Shown here: positions 19,423 through 27,793 of the stretch, in pieces
How the letters are laid out: each line of letters begins with the position of its first letter
Numbering within the stretch: position 1 is the first letter of the stretch
Assembly (NCBI GenBank): GCA_035494855.1
Contig: DATJGR010000105.1
Location: 1 to 64,000 of the forward strand
Source of the DNA: DATJGR01 sp035494855
Lineage (GTDB): Bacteria > Pseudomonadota > Gammaproteobacteria > Pseudomonadales > Azotimanducaceae
Direction of reading: 5' to 3'
Length of the DNA stretch: 64,000 nucleotides
Position numbers and translations under genes: made by a program
The notes under the pieces: model-generated
Seen by the model: the letters and a program-made list of their open reading frames with translations, nothing else
The model's database searches: none
Told to the model about the DNA's origin: nothing

Positions 19423-20394
19423 TTGCCGGATCCCACTGCAGAACGCGCACGCGGTGTCCGCCACGTTCAGATCGGCGAGGCCGCCGGGCAGCGTATCGAC
19501 AACTATCTGCTCGGCGAGCTCGGCGGTGTGCCACGCAGCCGCGTTTACGGAATGCTCAGAAAAGGTGAGGTCCGGATCAACGGGGGCCGCGTCAAACCGG
19601 ACTATCGTCTGAGCGCGGGCGATGTGGTGCGAATTCCGCCGTGGCACGGTCCTGCGGCTGGAGAGCCGACATTGCCGAGCCGCGGTGTGCTCGAACGCCT
19701 CGCGAGTCGCATCATTTACCAGGATGCCAACCTGATCGTGATCGACAAGCCCGCCGGGACTGCGGTGCACGGTGGCAGCGGCATCGAACACGGGATTATC
19801 GAAGCCTTCCGCGCGCTGCTCCCGGAAGAGCGCAACCTCGAACTGGTGCATCGGCTCGATCGCGATACGTCCGGTTGCCTGCTGCTCGCCAAACACCGCG
19901 CGGCGCTGCTCGAACTGCACGCGGCATTCCGCGACGGTACCGTTGCAAAGACCTACGACGTACTCGTTCACGGCACGTGGCCGCGCAAGCTCCGCACGGT
20001 GCGCGCGCATCTCGAGAAGTACGTTACGCGGTCCGGCGAGAGGCGCGTGCGCGTGGTTCCCGAGGGAAAACCGTCACGGACCGAATTCTCGCTCGTGGAA
20101 ACGGCGAACTCAGCGTCATGGTTGAAAGCGCACCCGCATACCGGACGCACTCACCAGATTCGCGTGCATTGCCACGTGTCCGATCACCCTGTGGTGGGCG
20201 ACGAAAAGTACGCGTCGGAACAGCAGGTGGCCGAATCGCGCGCGATGGGCATCGAGCGTCTGTGCCTGCACGCGAGCGCTGTGTCCATTCCCATCGGCGG
20301 CGGCATGCGACGCTTCGAGGCGCCGCTGCCGGAAGATTTCGCGGCGGCGTGGCGTCTGCTGAAGGCTGCGAATAATGCCAACGATTCCCGATAG
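19423..20394 (+). CDS. rluC: 23S rRNA pseudouridine synthase RluC
   Basis: The protein has 323 residues from a TTG start, chosen because AAGGA (19412-19416) sits six bases upstream and because the preceding in-frame codons are not family-like. Residues 20-75 are an S4 RNA-binding domain (RIDNYLLGELGGVPRSRVYGM). The RluA-type catalytic domain has HRLDRDTSGCLLLAK at about 143, with Asp146 the catalytic residue. RluC converts uridines 955, 2504 and 2580 (E. coli numbering) to pseudouridine. It is divergent from rne, as in E. coli. Confidence 0.93.
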   Translation: MPDPTAERARGVRHVQIGEAAGQRIDNYLLGELGGVPRSRVYGMLRKGEVRINGGRVKPDYRLSAGDVVRIPPWHGPAAGEPTLPSRGVLERLASRIIYQDANLIVIDKPAGTAVHGGSGIEHGIIEAFRALLPEERNLELVHRLDRDTSGCLLLAKHRAALLELHAAFRDGTVAKTYDVLVHGTWPRKLRTVRAHLEKYVTRSGERRVRVVPEGKPSRTEFSLVETANSASWLKAHPHTGRTHQIRVHCHVSDHPVVGDEKYASEQQVAESRAMGIERLCLHASAVSIPIGGGMRRFEAPLPEDFAAAWRLLKAANNANDSR

Positions 20395-20423
20395 TTAGGG
20401 TTCGTCGATTCGCGCGATTTGTT

Positions 20424-20452
20424 TTGACACCTCAAAATCACGTCCCTATGAT
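20424..20452 (+). promoter_or_regulatory. Strong sigma-70 promoter of yceD-rpmF
   Basis: TTGACA (20424-20429, perfect) and TATGAT (20447-20452, five of six) are separated by exactly 17 bases. The predicted transcription start, near 20459, is only about two bases before the yceD ATG at 20461, so the message would be leaderless or nearly so. Confidence 0.75.
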
Positions 20453-20460
20453 GCGCGCCT

Positions 20461-21003
20461 ATGTCGATCCAGGCTCGCACGGACGCGGTCTCTCCGCACG
20501 AGTTGGCCCGAAAGGGCGGGCAGTTCTCCGGCGAAATTCCGCTAGCCGCATTTCCGCGACTGAAGTCCCTCGTGCTCGGCGACGGAAGTGTCGCGGTCGA
20601 GCTGGGATTCACCCGCGATGACGAAGGACGCAGCCGCGTTCGCGGGCGAGCGGCGTTTTCACCGCTGCTGCAGTGCCAGCGTTGTCTCGAACCGGTCGTT
20701 CGCAAGCTCGATGTCGCGATCGATCTGTGCGTGGTCCGCTCGGAAGAGCAGGCGGCGGAGCTGGCCGAACGAGTCGACACGTTCGTCCTGGCCGGCGACG
20801 ACGTGTCGATCGTCGATCTGGTGGAAGACGACCTGTTGCTCGGGCTGCCGAATCAGGTGTGCAAAGCGTACGATGCGTGTCCGAATCGGCCGGAGTTGAA
20901 CTTCCCGGCCGCAGACGCGGCGGAAGAAAAGGAACCTGCGAAGCAGAACCCGTTCGGGAACCCGTTCGGTGTGCTGGCAGGGTTGAAGAATCGAGGCAAA
21001 TGA
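20461..21003 (+). CDS. yceD: YceD/DUF177 family 23S rRNA accumulation protein
   Basis: The protein has 180 residues. Four cysteines in two pairs (LLQCQRCLEP near 70 and CKAYDACPNRPEL near 140) and the NPFGVLAGL tail define the family, which is needed for normal 23S rRNA levels. It is paired with rpmF, as in most bacteria. No Shine-Dalgarno is seen before the ATG, in keeping with the near-leaderless transcript predicted from the promoter. rpmF follows by 22 bp. Confidence 0.88.
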   Translation: MSIQARTDAVSPHELARKGGQFSGEIPLAAFPRLKSLVLGDGSVAVELGFTRDDEGRSRVRGRAAFSPLLQCQRCLEPVVRKLDVAIDLCVVRSEEQAAELAERVDTFVLAGDDVSIVDLVEDDLLLGLPNQVCKAYDACPNRPELNFPAADAAEEKEPAKQNPFGNPFGVLAGLKNRGK

Positions 21004-21025
21004 CGGACGAGTGGAGCAATAGGCG

Positions 21026-21196
21026 ATGGCGGTACAACAGAATAGAAAGAGTCGAGCACGACGCGACCAGCGGCGCTCCCACGATGCATTGAGCAAGCCG
21101 ACGTTGTCGATCGATCCCACCACCGGGGAAACGCATCGCCGTCACCACGTGACCGCCGATGGTTTCTATCGCGGCAAGAAAGTCCTCGACCTGTGA
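21026..21196 (+). CDS. rpmF: 50S ribosomal protein L32
   Basis: The protein has 56 residues beginning MAVQQNRKSRARRDQRRSHD and containing HHVTADGFYRGKKVL, the clear L32 pattern. It has no cysteines, so it is the zinc-free form. The ATG at 21026 lies 22 bp after yceD, giving the conserved yceD-rpmF pair. In E. coli plsX and fabH come next; here fabD follows directly after 78 bp. Confidence 0.95.
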   Translation: MAVQQNRKSRARRDQRRSHDALSKPTLSIDPTTGETHRRHHVTADGFYRGKKVLDL

Positions 21197-21202
21197 AGCC
21201 TC

Positions 21203-21222
21203 GACGGCGCATTCGCACCGTC
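21203..21222 (+). terminator. Hairpin between rpmF and fabD
   Basis: GACGGCGC (21203-21210) and GCACCGTC (21215-21222) pair over eight positions with one mismatch around the loop ATTC. It starts seven bases after the rpmF stop. No T run follows, so it may only slow polymerase or protect the ribosomal-protein message from decay. Confidence 0.3.
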
Positions 21223-21274
21223 ATCGCTCCGACTCATCGATCTGATTTTCCGGCCCCCCAACAGGCGTGACCAC

Positions 21275-22207
21275 ATGACCGTCGGTTTCGTTTTTCCGGG
21301 GCAGGGTTCGCAGGAAGTCGGCATGCTGCGCGACTTCCTCGCACGCGACGCGGTCGCGCGCCAGTGTTTTGCTGAGGCGGAAGAAGCGATCGGCGTTCCG
21401 CTTCGCACGATCGCGCTAGAAGGTCCCGAAGAAACGTTGGGGCGTACGGAGATCACTCAACCGGCGCTTCTAACCGCCAGTATCGCTCTGTGGCGTTGCT
21501 GGATCGAACGCGACGGTGCGATGCCGTCTGCAGCGGCGGGCCACAGTCTCGGCGAGTATTCCGCGCTGGTCGCCGCGGGCGCGATCGATTTTGCAGATGC
21601 GGTGCGTTTGGTGCAGATCCGCGGACGCTTCATGCAGGAAGCGGTGCCCGCCGGCGCGGGTGCGATGGCGGCAATCCTCGGCCTCGACGAGCCCGAAGTG
21701 GCGCAATGCTGCGCGGCAGCGGGCGGCGTCGTATCGCCGGCCAACATCAACGCGCCAGGCCAGATCGTGATCGCCGGAACTGCAGCGGCCGTGGATGCGG
21801 CAATCGAACGTTGTTCCGCTGCCGGCGCGAAACGCGCCATCAAGCTCGCGGTGAGTGTGCCTTCGCATTGCGCGCTGATGAACGGCGCCGCCACCCGGTT
21901 TGCCGAGGTGCTCGCACAAACGACCGTCACCGCTCCGCGTATACCGGTGATACAGAACGTCGATGCCACTGCGACCGGCGAGCCTGACCGGATACGCGCC
22001 AACCTGGTGGCGCAACTGTCGAAACCGGTGCGGTGGACGCAGTGCGTCGAGGCGGTGATCGCGCGCGGAGCCTCGACGTTGGTCGAATGCGGACCCGGCA
22101 AGGTGCTGGGCGGACTGATCAAGAGAATCGACCGTTCGGCGGCGACGTTCGCGATCGGCACTGTCGATGCGTTCGATGCCGCGCTGGCCGAGGTCGGTCG
22201 TGGCTGA
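21275..22207 (+). CDS. fabD: Malonyl-CoA:ACP transacylase FabD
   Basis: The protein has 310 residues. FVFPGQGSQ opens the fold, GHSLGEYSALVAAGA carries nucleophile Ser91, and SVPSHCALM supplies the catalytic His. It loads malonyl groups from CoA onto ACP. It is followed with a short overlap by fabG and then acpP and fabF, so malonyl loading, ketoreduction, carrier and elongation are encoded together. Confidence 0.96.
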   Translation: MTVGFVFPGQGSQEVGMLRDFLARDAVARQCFAEAEEAIGVPLRTIALEGPEETLGRTEITQPALLTASIALWRCWIERDGAMPSAAAGHSLGEYSALVAAGAIDFADAVRLVQIRGRFMQEAVPAGAGAMAAILGLDEPEVAQCCAAAGGVVSPANINAPGQIVIAGTAAAVDAAIERCSAAGAKRAIKLAVSVPSHCALMNGAATRFAEVLAQTTVTAPRIPVIQNVDATATGEPDRIRANLVAQLSKPVRWTQCVEAVIARGASTLVECGPGKVLGGLIKRIDRSAATFAIGTVDAFDAALAEVGRG

Positions 22208-22946
22208 TCCGGAACGCAGGGTCGCGCTGGTCACCGGCGCGAGTCGCGGCATCGGCCGCGCCATACTGGAACGGTTGGGTCGCGACGGTCAGCTCGTGAT
22301 TGGCACCGCCACCAGCGAACACGGCGTGGCGTCGATAGAGACTCACTTCCGCGAAGCCAACATCGACGGACGGGCGTTCCTCGTACGCGTCGACGAAACG
22401 GCGTCTGTCGAGGCGCTGCTCGAACGTCTCAAATCCGAATCACTGGTGCCGTTGGTGCTGGTCAACAATGCCGGCATCACGCGAGACAACCTGCTGCTGC
22501 GCATGAGCGACGACGAATGGAACGACGTGCTGAATACGAACGTGTCGTCGCTGTTCAGGTTGTGCAAGCCGCTTCTGCGCGGCATGACACGCGCGCGCTG
22601 GGGTCGAATCGTCAATTTGAGCTCGGTGGTCGGTCGCATGGGCAATCCTGGACAGTCCAACTATGTCGCATCGAAAGCCGCGATCGAAGGGTTCACGCGG
22701 GCGCTGGCGCAGGAAGTCGGCTCTCGAAACATCACGGTCAACGCAGTTGCACCCGGATTCGTCACCACCGACATGACGTTGACGCTGACCGAGGAACAGA
22801 AACAGACGATGTTGTCGCGCATACCGTTGGGGCGCATGGGCAACGTCGAGGAAATTGCGCATGTCGTTGCGTTTCTCGCGAGCGATGCGGCGGCGTATAT
22901 CACAGGGGAAACGATTCACATCAATGGCGGGCTCTACATGGCCTGA
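22200..22946 (+). CDS. fabG: 3-oxoacyl-[ACP] reductase FabG
   Basis: The protein has 248 residues from a GTG at 22200, chosen because GAGG (22190-22193) sits six bases upstream and VALVTGASRGIG then falls at the right distance. It overlaps the fabD stop by 8 bases. The Rossmann motif TGASRGIG, NNAG, NLSSVVG and the catalytic pair Tyr155/Lys159 (YVASK) are present. It reduces 3-oxoacyl-ACP with NADPH. acpP follows after 96 bp with its own promoter candidate. Confidence 0.95.
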   Translation: MADPERRVALVTGASRGIGRAILERLGRDGQLVIGTATSEHGVASIETHFREANIDGRAFLVRVDETASVEALLERLKSESLVPLVLVNNAGITRDNLLLRMSDDEWNDVLNTNVSSLFRLCKPLLRGMTRARWGRIVNLSSVVGRMGNPGQSNYVASKAAIEGFTRALAQEVGSRNITVNAVAPGFVTTDMTLTLTEEQKQTMLSRIPLGRMGNVEEIAHVVAFLASDAAAYITGETIHINGGLYMA

Positions 22947-22963
22947 GCGTGTCGGGTGTTTGC

Positions 22964-22990
22964 TTGATGCGGGTATCCGCCCTCTATAAA
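22964..22990 (+). promoter_or_regulatory. Candidate acpP promoter
   Basis: TTGATG (22964-22969) and TATAAA (22985-22990) are separated by 15 bases, a little short of ideal. The site lies in the 96-bp gap before acpP, where an extra promoter is expected because ACP is made in large excess over the other Fab enzymes. Confidence 0.45.
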
Positions 22991-23042
22991 CTACGCGCTG
23001 CCCTGCTGCAGCGCATTCGAACATTTGGGAGAAGGCTTAAAC

Positions 23043-23276
23043 ATGAGCAGTGTTGAAGAACGCGTAAAAAAACTGATCTGTGAGCAGTTAGGCGTCAAGG
23101 AAGATGAAGTCAAAGACGAAGCGTCCTTCGTTGAAGATCTCGGGGCCGACTCCCTCGACACCGTGGAGTTGGTGATGGCCCTGGAAGAAGAATTCGAAAC
23201 GGAAATCCCGGATGAGGATGCCGAGAAGATAGCGACGGTCAAGGACGCCATCGATTACGTTCTGGCTCACCAGTAG
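23043..23276 (+). CDS. acpP: Acyl carrier protein
   Basis: The protein has 77 residues and is acidic. GADSLDTVELVM contains Ser37, the 4'-phosphopantetheine attachment site. The start MSSVEERVKKLICEQLG has GGAGAAGG upstream; an in-frame ATG six codons earlier overlaps that site and is rejected. ACP carries growing acyl chains for fatty acid, lipid A and phospholipid synthesis. A strong hairpin lies downstream, before fabF. Confidence 0.97.
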   Translation: MSSVEERVKKLICEQLGVKEDEVKDEASFVEDLGADSLDTVELVMALEEEFETEIPDEDAEKIATVKDAIDYVLAHQ

Positions 23277-23309
23277 ATTTCCACTTTCGCTTCACTTGTC
23301 ACGCTCGAG

Positions 23310-23340
23310 AAAGCCGCATCTACTAGCGTAGTGCGGCTTT
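23310..23340 (+). terminator. Hairpin between acpP and fabF
   Basis: AAAGCCGCA (23310-23318) pairs perfectly with TGCGGCTTT (23332-23340); inside it CTAC and GTAG extend the stem around a TAGC loop. The stem ends in TTT but no long U tract follows, so it is probably a partial terminator or an mRNA-stabilising end for the abundant acpP message. Confidence 0.65.
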
Positions 23341-23395
23341 ACCCATCTACACACTCCACCACCGCTTCGCGCCGCCGAGTCTGGAGATCCGCTGA

Positions 23396-24634
23396 ATGAG
23401 CAAGCGACGCGTTGTCGTCACCGGCGTCGGTATGTTGACTCCGATTGGCAACACGACGGCCGAGGCGTGGACGAATGCGCTGGCGGGCGCGAGCGGCGCA
23501 GCTCCGATTCAGTCGTTCGACACCAGCGATCACGCCGTCAAGTTCAGTTCGTCGGTCAAGGGATTCGACGCGACTCAGTACATGGACAGGAAGGAAGCAC
23601 GCCGCGTCGACCCGTTCATTCAATACGGCATGGCGGCGGCGGTGCAGGCGATCGCCGACGCCGGCATCGAACCGAATCCGCCTGACGGCGACCGCTACGG
23701 AGTGGCTATCGGTTCGGGGATCGGCGGCATTCTGACGATCGAAGACACGCACTCGGTACTGCTCGAAAGCGGGCCTCGTCGAGTATCGCCGTTCTTCGTG
23801 CCGGCCAGCGTGATCAACATGATTTCCGGAAACGTATCGATCCGATACGGTTTCCGCGGTCCGAACATTGCGATTGTCACCGCGTGTACCACCGGTACCC
23901 ACAATATCGGTTTCAGCATGCGGATGATTCAATACGGCGAAGCCGACGTGATGATCGCCGGGGGCGCCGAAATGGCGACGTCGCCAGTGACGCTGGCGGC
24001 GTTTTCGTCAATGAAAGCGTTGTCGACGCGCAACGACAATCCGGCCGCGGCCAGCCGACCCTGGGACCGCGACCGCGACGGCTTCGTGCTCGGCGACGGC
24101 GCCGGTGTGCTGGTGTTGGAAGAACTCGAACGCGCAAAGGCGCGCGGCGCCCGCATCTATTGCGAAGTCGTCGGCTTCGGCATGAGCGGAGATGCGCATC
24201 ACATCACCGCGCCACCCGACGATGGCGCCGGTGCGGTCGCGGCGATGCGCAACGCGCTGAACGACGCAAAGATGGCGCCCGATGCGGTGCAGTACGTCAA
24301 CGCACATGGCACGTCGACGCCGCAAGGCGACATCGCGGAGACACGCGCGATCAAAACGCTGTTCGGAGCCGATACTCGCGTCGCGGTGCATTCGACGAAG
24401 TCGATGATCGGTCACCTGCTCGGCGCGGCGGGCGCAGTCGAGGCGATCTTCACGGCGTTGTCCATTCACCATCAGGTTTCGCCGCCGACGATCAACCTCG
24501 ACAATCCGAGCGACGACTGCGACCTCGACTACGTACCGAAGGTCGCGCGCGACATCGCGGTCGACGGTGCGCTATCGAACTCGTTCGGTTTCGGCGGCAC
24601 CAACGGCACGCTGATCTTCCGCAAGCTCCACTGA
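23396..24634 (+). CDS. fabF: 3-oxoacyl-[ACP] synthase II FabF
   Basis: The protein has 412 residues. The Cys-His-His triad is in VTACTTGTHN (Cys164), NAHGTSTPQGD and KSMIGHLLGAAG, with GFGGTNGTL at the C terminus. It condenses malonyl-ACP with acyl-ACP and controls chain length and unsaturation. GGAG precedes the ATG. It is the last fab gene here; the pabC found next to fabF in E. coli is absent, and mltG follows after 131 bp. Confidence 0.96.
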   Translation: MSKRRVVVTGVGMLTPIGNTTAEAWTNALAGASGAAPIQSFDTSDHAVKFSSSVKGFDATQYMDRKEARRVDPFIQYGMAAAVQAIADAGIEPNPPDGDRYGVAIGSGIGGILTIEDTHSVLLESGPRRVSPFFVPASVINMISGNVSIRYGFRGPNIAIVTACTTGTHNIGFSMRMIQYGEADVMIAGGAEMATSPVTLAAFSSMKALSTRNDNPAAASRPWDRDRDGFVLGDGAGVLVLEELERAKARGARIYCEVVGFGMSGDAHHITAPPDDGAGAVAAMRNALNDAKMAPDAVQYVNAHGTSTPQGDIAETRAIKTLFGADTRVAVHSTKSMIGHLLGAAGAVEAIFTALSIHHQVSPPTINLDNPSDDCDLDYVPKVARDIAVDGALSNSFGFGGTNGTLIFRKLH

Positions 24635-24724
24635 CGTGGCGCGGGCGATACGCGCCCTCGTCGATGGATCGCCCGAAACGATCTCCGCGGTCTGCGATCG
24701 AAACCTGGCGCGGCTGCGCCCCGG

Positions 24725-24730
24725 TAGAAT
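24725..24730 (+). promoter_or_regulatory. Candidate -10 element for mltG-tmk-holB
   Basis: TAGAAT differs from TATAAT at one base and lies 36 bases before the mltG TTG. No good -35 was seen 17 bases upstream. Transcription from about 24737 would include the GGAGG ribosome site. Confidence 0.35.
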
Positions 24731-24765
24731 CATCCACAGCATCGTCGGCGCACTGGAGGCGCGAT

Positions 24766-25776
24766 TTGGTTTCCCTCGTTCGCTTTAGCGTCATCGCCGT
24801 CACCGTGCTGCTGCTGATCGGCGCAGCCGGCGCGGCGTACGTCGTGCACTGGGCATCGTTGCCGATGCCGATATCGGAGCCCGTCCTGGTCGAACTGGCG
24901 CCGGGGCGCCCGTTCTCGGCATTCGCGAACGAGCTCGAAGAGGTCGGCGCGATCGGTCACGCGGGGATGTTCACCACTTACGCGCGGTGGAAAGGTCTCG
25001 CCAACCGGGTTCAGGCGGGGGAATACCGGATCGTGGTCGGCGAAACGCCGGAGTCGCTGCTCACCGATCTCGTGAACGGCACCGTGGCGACGTACGAAGC
25101 GCGGATCGCGGAAGGTACCACCATCATGCGCGTAGTCGAGCAACTCGCCGATACACCGAAGCTCGTCGACGACATCGGCGACGTCACGCCTGAAACGCTG
25201 ATGTCGAAACTGCAGCTCGGCGACGGCCATGCGGAAGGGCGCTTCTTTCCTGACACGTACGGCTACAAGAAAGGCACGCACATCTCCGACGTATTGTTGC
25301 GGGCAAACGAACGCATGAACGCGGTGCTGGCTCGTGCCTGGGCCGAGCGGGCGCCGGACTTGCCATACGCGACTCCCGACGAGGCGTTGATCATGGCGTC
25401 GATCATCGAGAAGGAAACCGGACGCGAAGCCGAGCGCGCCAAGGTCAGTCGCGTCTTCGTCTCGCGGCTGCAGCGTTCGATGCGCCTGCAGACCGATCCC
25501 GCCGTCATCTACGGACTGGGTGACGCGTTCGACGGCAACCTGACCCGTGCGCAGCTGGAGGCGGACAACCCCTACAACACCTACAAGATGACCGGATTGC
25601 CGCCGACACCGATCGCGCTTCCGGGGTTTGCGTCGATCGAAGCCGCACTGCATCCGGACGCCGGCAACTTCCTGTACTTTGTCGCACGAGGCGACGGCAG
25701 CAGCGAGTTCAGCGCCACGTTGGACGAACACCTCGCCGCGGTGCGCCGATATCAACTCGGCGGGAGAGATCTGTGA
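24766..25776 (+). CDS. mltG: Endolytic murein transglycosylase MltG
   Basis: The protein has 336 residues from a TTG start, selected because GGAGG (24755-24759) lies six bases upstream and translation then begins directly at the membrane anchor (SLVRFSVIAVTVLLLIGAAG). The YceG-like domain follows, with LIMASIIEKETG holding the catalytic Glu, LQTDPAVIYG, NPYNTYKMTGLPPTPIA, and the end FVARGDGSSEFS. It cuts nascent peptidoglycan strands in the periplasm and helps set glycan chain length. Its TGA overlaps the tmk GTG (GTGA). Confidence 0.93.
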   Translation: MVSLVRFSVIAVTVLLLIGAAGAAYVVHWASLPMPISEPVLVELAPGRPFSAFANELEEVGAIGHAGMFTTYARWKGLANRVQAGEYRIVVGETPESLLTDLVNGTVATYEARIAEGTTIMRVVEQLADTPKLVDDIGDVTPETLMSKLQLGDGHAEGRFFPDTYGYKKGTHISDVLLRANERMNAVLARAWAERAPDLPYATPDEALIMASIIEKETGREAERAKVSRVFVSRLQRSMRLQTDPAVIYGLGDAFDGNLTRAQLEADNPYNTYKMTGLPPTPIALPGFASIEAALHPDAGNFLYFVARGDGSSEFSATLDEHLAAVRRYQLGGRDL

Positions 25777-26399
25777 GGCGCGGCAAGTTCATCACGTTCG
25801 AAGGAACCGAGGGCGTCGGCAAGACGACCAACATGGACTTCGTCGCGCAGACGCTTGCCACGCGCGGAATCCGCCTCGTCAGAACGCGGGAACCCGGCGG
25901 CACGCCGATGGCCGAGCGCGTCCGAGCAATTCTGTTAGATCCTCAATCCGAGCCGATCGACCCGGAAGCCGAACTGCTGCTCGTATTCGCCGCGCGCGCG
26001 CAGCATCTGGCGCGCGTGATCAAACCTGCGCTCGAGGCCGGGTCGTGGGTGTTGTGCGACCGCTTCACGGACGCCACTTACGCGTATCAGGGCGGGGGCC
26101 GCGGATTGCCGGCTGCGCGGATCGAAGCGCTCGAGCGCGAAGTGCAGGGCGCATTGCAACCAGACCTCACGATCTATCTGGACCTGCCGATCGCAACGGG
26201 GCTCGCCCGCATCGACGACACGCAGCGCGATCGTTTCGAACGCGAACAGCTCGCCTTCTTCGAGCGTGTTCGCCAGGTGTACCTCCAGCGCGCGCAACAC
26301 CACGCGCGCTTCCGCACAGTAGACGCCGCGCGGTCGTTGGCGGAGGTTCAGGCCAGCATCGCCGCACTGCTGGATCGGTTCATCGACGGCGCCGCGTGA
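25773..26399 (+). CDS. tmk: Thymidylate kinase
   Basis: The protein has 208 residues from a GTG overlapping the mltG stop. The P-loop FEGTEGVGKTT is at residues 9-19, REPGGTPMAERVR follows, CDRFTDATYAYQGGGRG is the DRY/lid-side motif, and the LID region has RIDDTQRDRFE. It phosphorylates dTMP to dTDP. The stop overlaps the holB ATG by one base (TGATG), so mltG, tmk and holB are translationally linked. Confidence 0.95.
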   Translation: MRRGKFITFEGTEGVGKTTNMDFVAQTLATRGIRLVRTREPGGTPMAERVRAILLDPQSEPIDPEAELLLVFAARAQHLARVIKPALEAGSWVLCDRFTDATYAYQGGGRGLPAARIEALEREVQGALQPDLTIYLDLPIATGLARIDDTQRDRFEREQLAFFERVRQVYLQRAQHHARFRTVDAARSLAEVQASIAALLDRFIDGAA

Positions 26400-27334
26400 T
26401 GCGCCTGCCACCGTGGCTCGAAGGGTTTTACGCGAGTCTGGTAACGGCACTCGACGGCGGTCGACTGCCGCACGCGCTGCTGATCCACGGTCCGGGCGGC
26501 TGGGGCGAGACCGTTCTTGCCGAGGCACTCGCGTTGCGACTGATCGAGCGTGCATCGGAGTCTTCTGCCGCGACGATCGCGCATCCGGATCTACGCTGGA
26601 TCGTCCCGGAAGGCGCAGGCGAGCAGATCGGCATCGATGCCGTCCGCGCCGTCGCCGACTTCATCGTGCGCACACCGCAGATTGCGCCGCGAAAGGTCGC
26701 GGTCATCACCAATGCCGATGCGTTGAATCCGCACGCCGCGAACGCACTGCTGAAAACGCTGGAGGAACCGCCTCCGGACAGCTTTCTGATCCTCGTCAGC
26801 GATTCGTTGCGCGAGTTGCTGCCAACGTTGCGAAGCCGGTGTCGCCTGCTGCCGGTTCGCCCACCCGTCGACGCGGCGGCGCTGCACTGGATCGGTGAGC
26901 AGATGCCGACTACGGCGGCCGAGCAAATAGCAGCACTCTACTTCGAGTACGGCGGGGCACCGTATCGCGTCGTGGCCGCGATCGAGCGCGACGAGAAACC
27001 GATCGCCGAAACGTTGCACGCGGTGGCGCTGGGCGAAGCCAACGCGTTGAACGTCGCAGACGTTTGGGCGAAGGACATGCCGGCGGAGCTGGTGGAACGG
27101 TGGATGCGATATCTCGCACGCTTGCTCGGGCAGCGGCGCATGGCCGACCGGCAGAGCGCGCCGGATGATCCGCTTGCGCGCGTGCTTGCCAAAGCGACTG
27201 ACAGCGAGCTGCTGCGACTCTGGGACGAGCTCGCACGCGACCGACTTCTGCTGCGGGGAACCACCAACCCGAACGCGCGTTTGCTGTTCGAATCGCGGTT
27301 GCTTGCATGGAAAGACCTCGCGATTGCAGTGTGA
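26399..27334 (+). CDS. holB: DNA polymerase III delta' subunit
   Basis: The protein has 311 residues. The N-terminal AAA+ fold has HALLIHGPGGWGETVLAEAL, where the Walker Lys is replaced (GGWGET), as is usual for delta', and NADALNPHAANALLKTLEEP with SRCRLLP, the conserved clamp-loader SRC motif. The four-cysteine zinc module present between helices in E. coli delta' is missing; the chain runs straight from RLIERASESS to HPDLRW. C-terminal helices complete the clamp-loader collar. It is followed by pilZ and tatD, a common gammaproteobacterial order. Confidence 0.9.
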   Translation: MRLPPWLEGFYASLVTALDGGRLPHALLIHGPGGWGETVLAEALALRLIERASESSAATIAHPDLRWIVPEGAGEQIGIDAVRAVADFIVRTPQIAPRKVAVITNADALNPHAANALLKTLEEPPPDSFLILVSDSLRELLPTLRSRCRLLPVRPPVDAAALHWIGEQMPTTAAEQIAALYFEYGGAPYRVVAAIERDEKPIAETLHAVALGEANALNVADVWAKDMPAELVERWMRYLARLLGQRRMADRQSAPDDPLARVLAKATDSELLRLWDELARDRLLLRGTTNPNARLLFESRLLAWKDLAIAV

Positions 27335-27440
27335 CGTCGGTCACGTCCGGGTCAATTGACAAGCCCGACTGAGAACACGATCATCCGCGCGCTTCGGCCT
27401 CGGTGTACATTCATCCGGTCTCGACCGGACTCAAGACGCA

Positions 27441-27791
27441 ATGGAAGCCAAACGCGGCACTCGAAACGGAATTCTCTCGCTGGCGATCAAGGACAAGGCC
27501 GTCCTCTACGCCGCGTACATGCCGTTCATTCGCAACGGTGGTCTGTTCATCCCGACCAAAAAGGAATACGAGCTCGGCGACGAAGTCTTCATGCTGCTGA
27601 ACCTGATGGACGAAGCAGAGAAGATTCCGGTAGCCGGCAAAGTCGTCTGGATGACGCCGAAAGGTGCGCAAGGTAACCGGGCTGCAGGAATCGGCGTGCA
27701 GTTCAACGATCAGGACGACGTCGCGCGCAGCAAGATCGAAACTTACCTCGCCGGCGCGCTGCAATCCGATCGCCATACGCACACCATGTAA
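27441..27791 (+). CDS. pilZ: Type IV pilus PilZ protein
   Basis: The protein has 116 residues. It has the short PilZ fold of the archetype, with SLAIKDKAVLYAAYMPF, NGGLFIPTKKEYELGDEVF and VVWMTPKGAQGNRAAGIGVQF. The RxxxR cyclic-di-GMP motif is absent, as in Pseudomonas and Xanthomonas PilZ, which act in pilus assembly through protein contacts (FimX/PilB) and not by binding the nucleotide. The holB-pilZ-tatD order supports the call. TTGACA at 27356-27361 in the gap after holB is a possible -35 but lacks a good -10. Confidence 0.9.
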   Translation: MEAKRGTRNGILSLAIKDKAVLYAAYMPFIRNGGLFIPTKKEYELGDEVFMLLNLMDEAEKIPVAGKVVWMTPKGAQGNRAAGIGVQFNDQDDVARSKIETYLAGALQSDRHTHTM

Positions 27792-27793
27792 GT

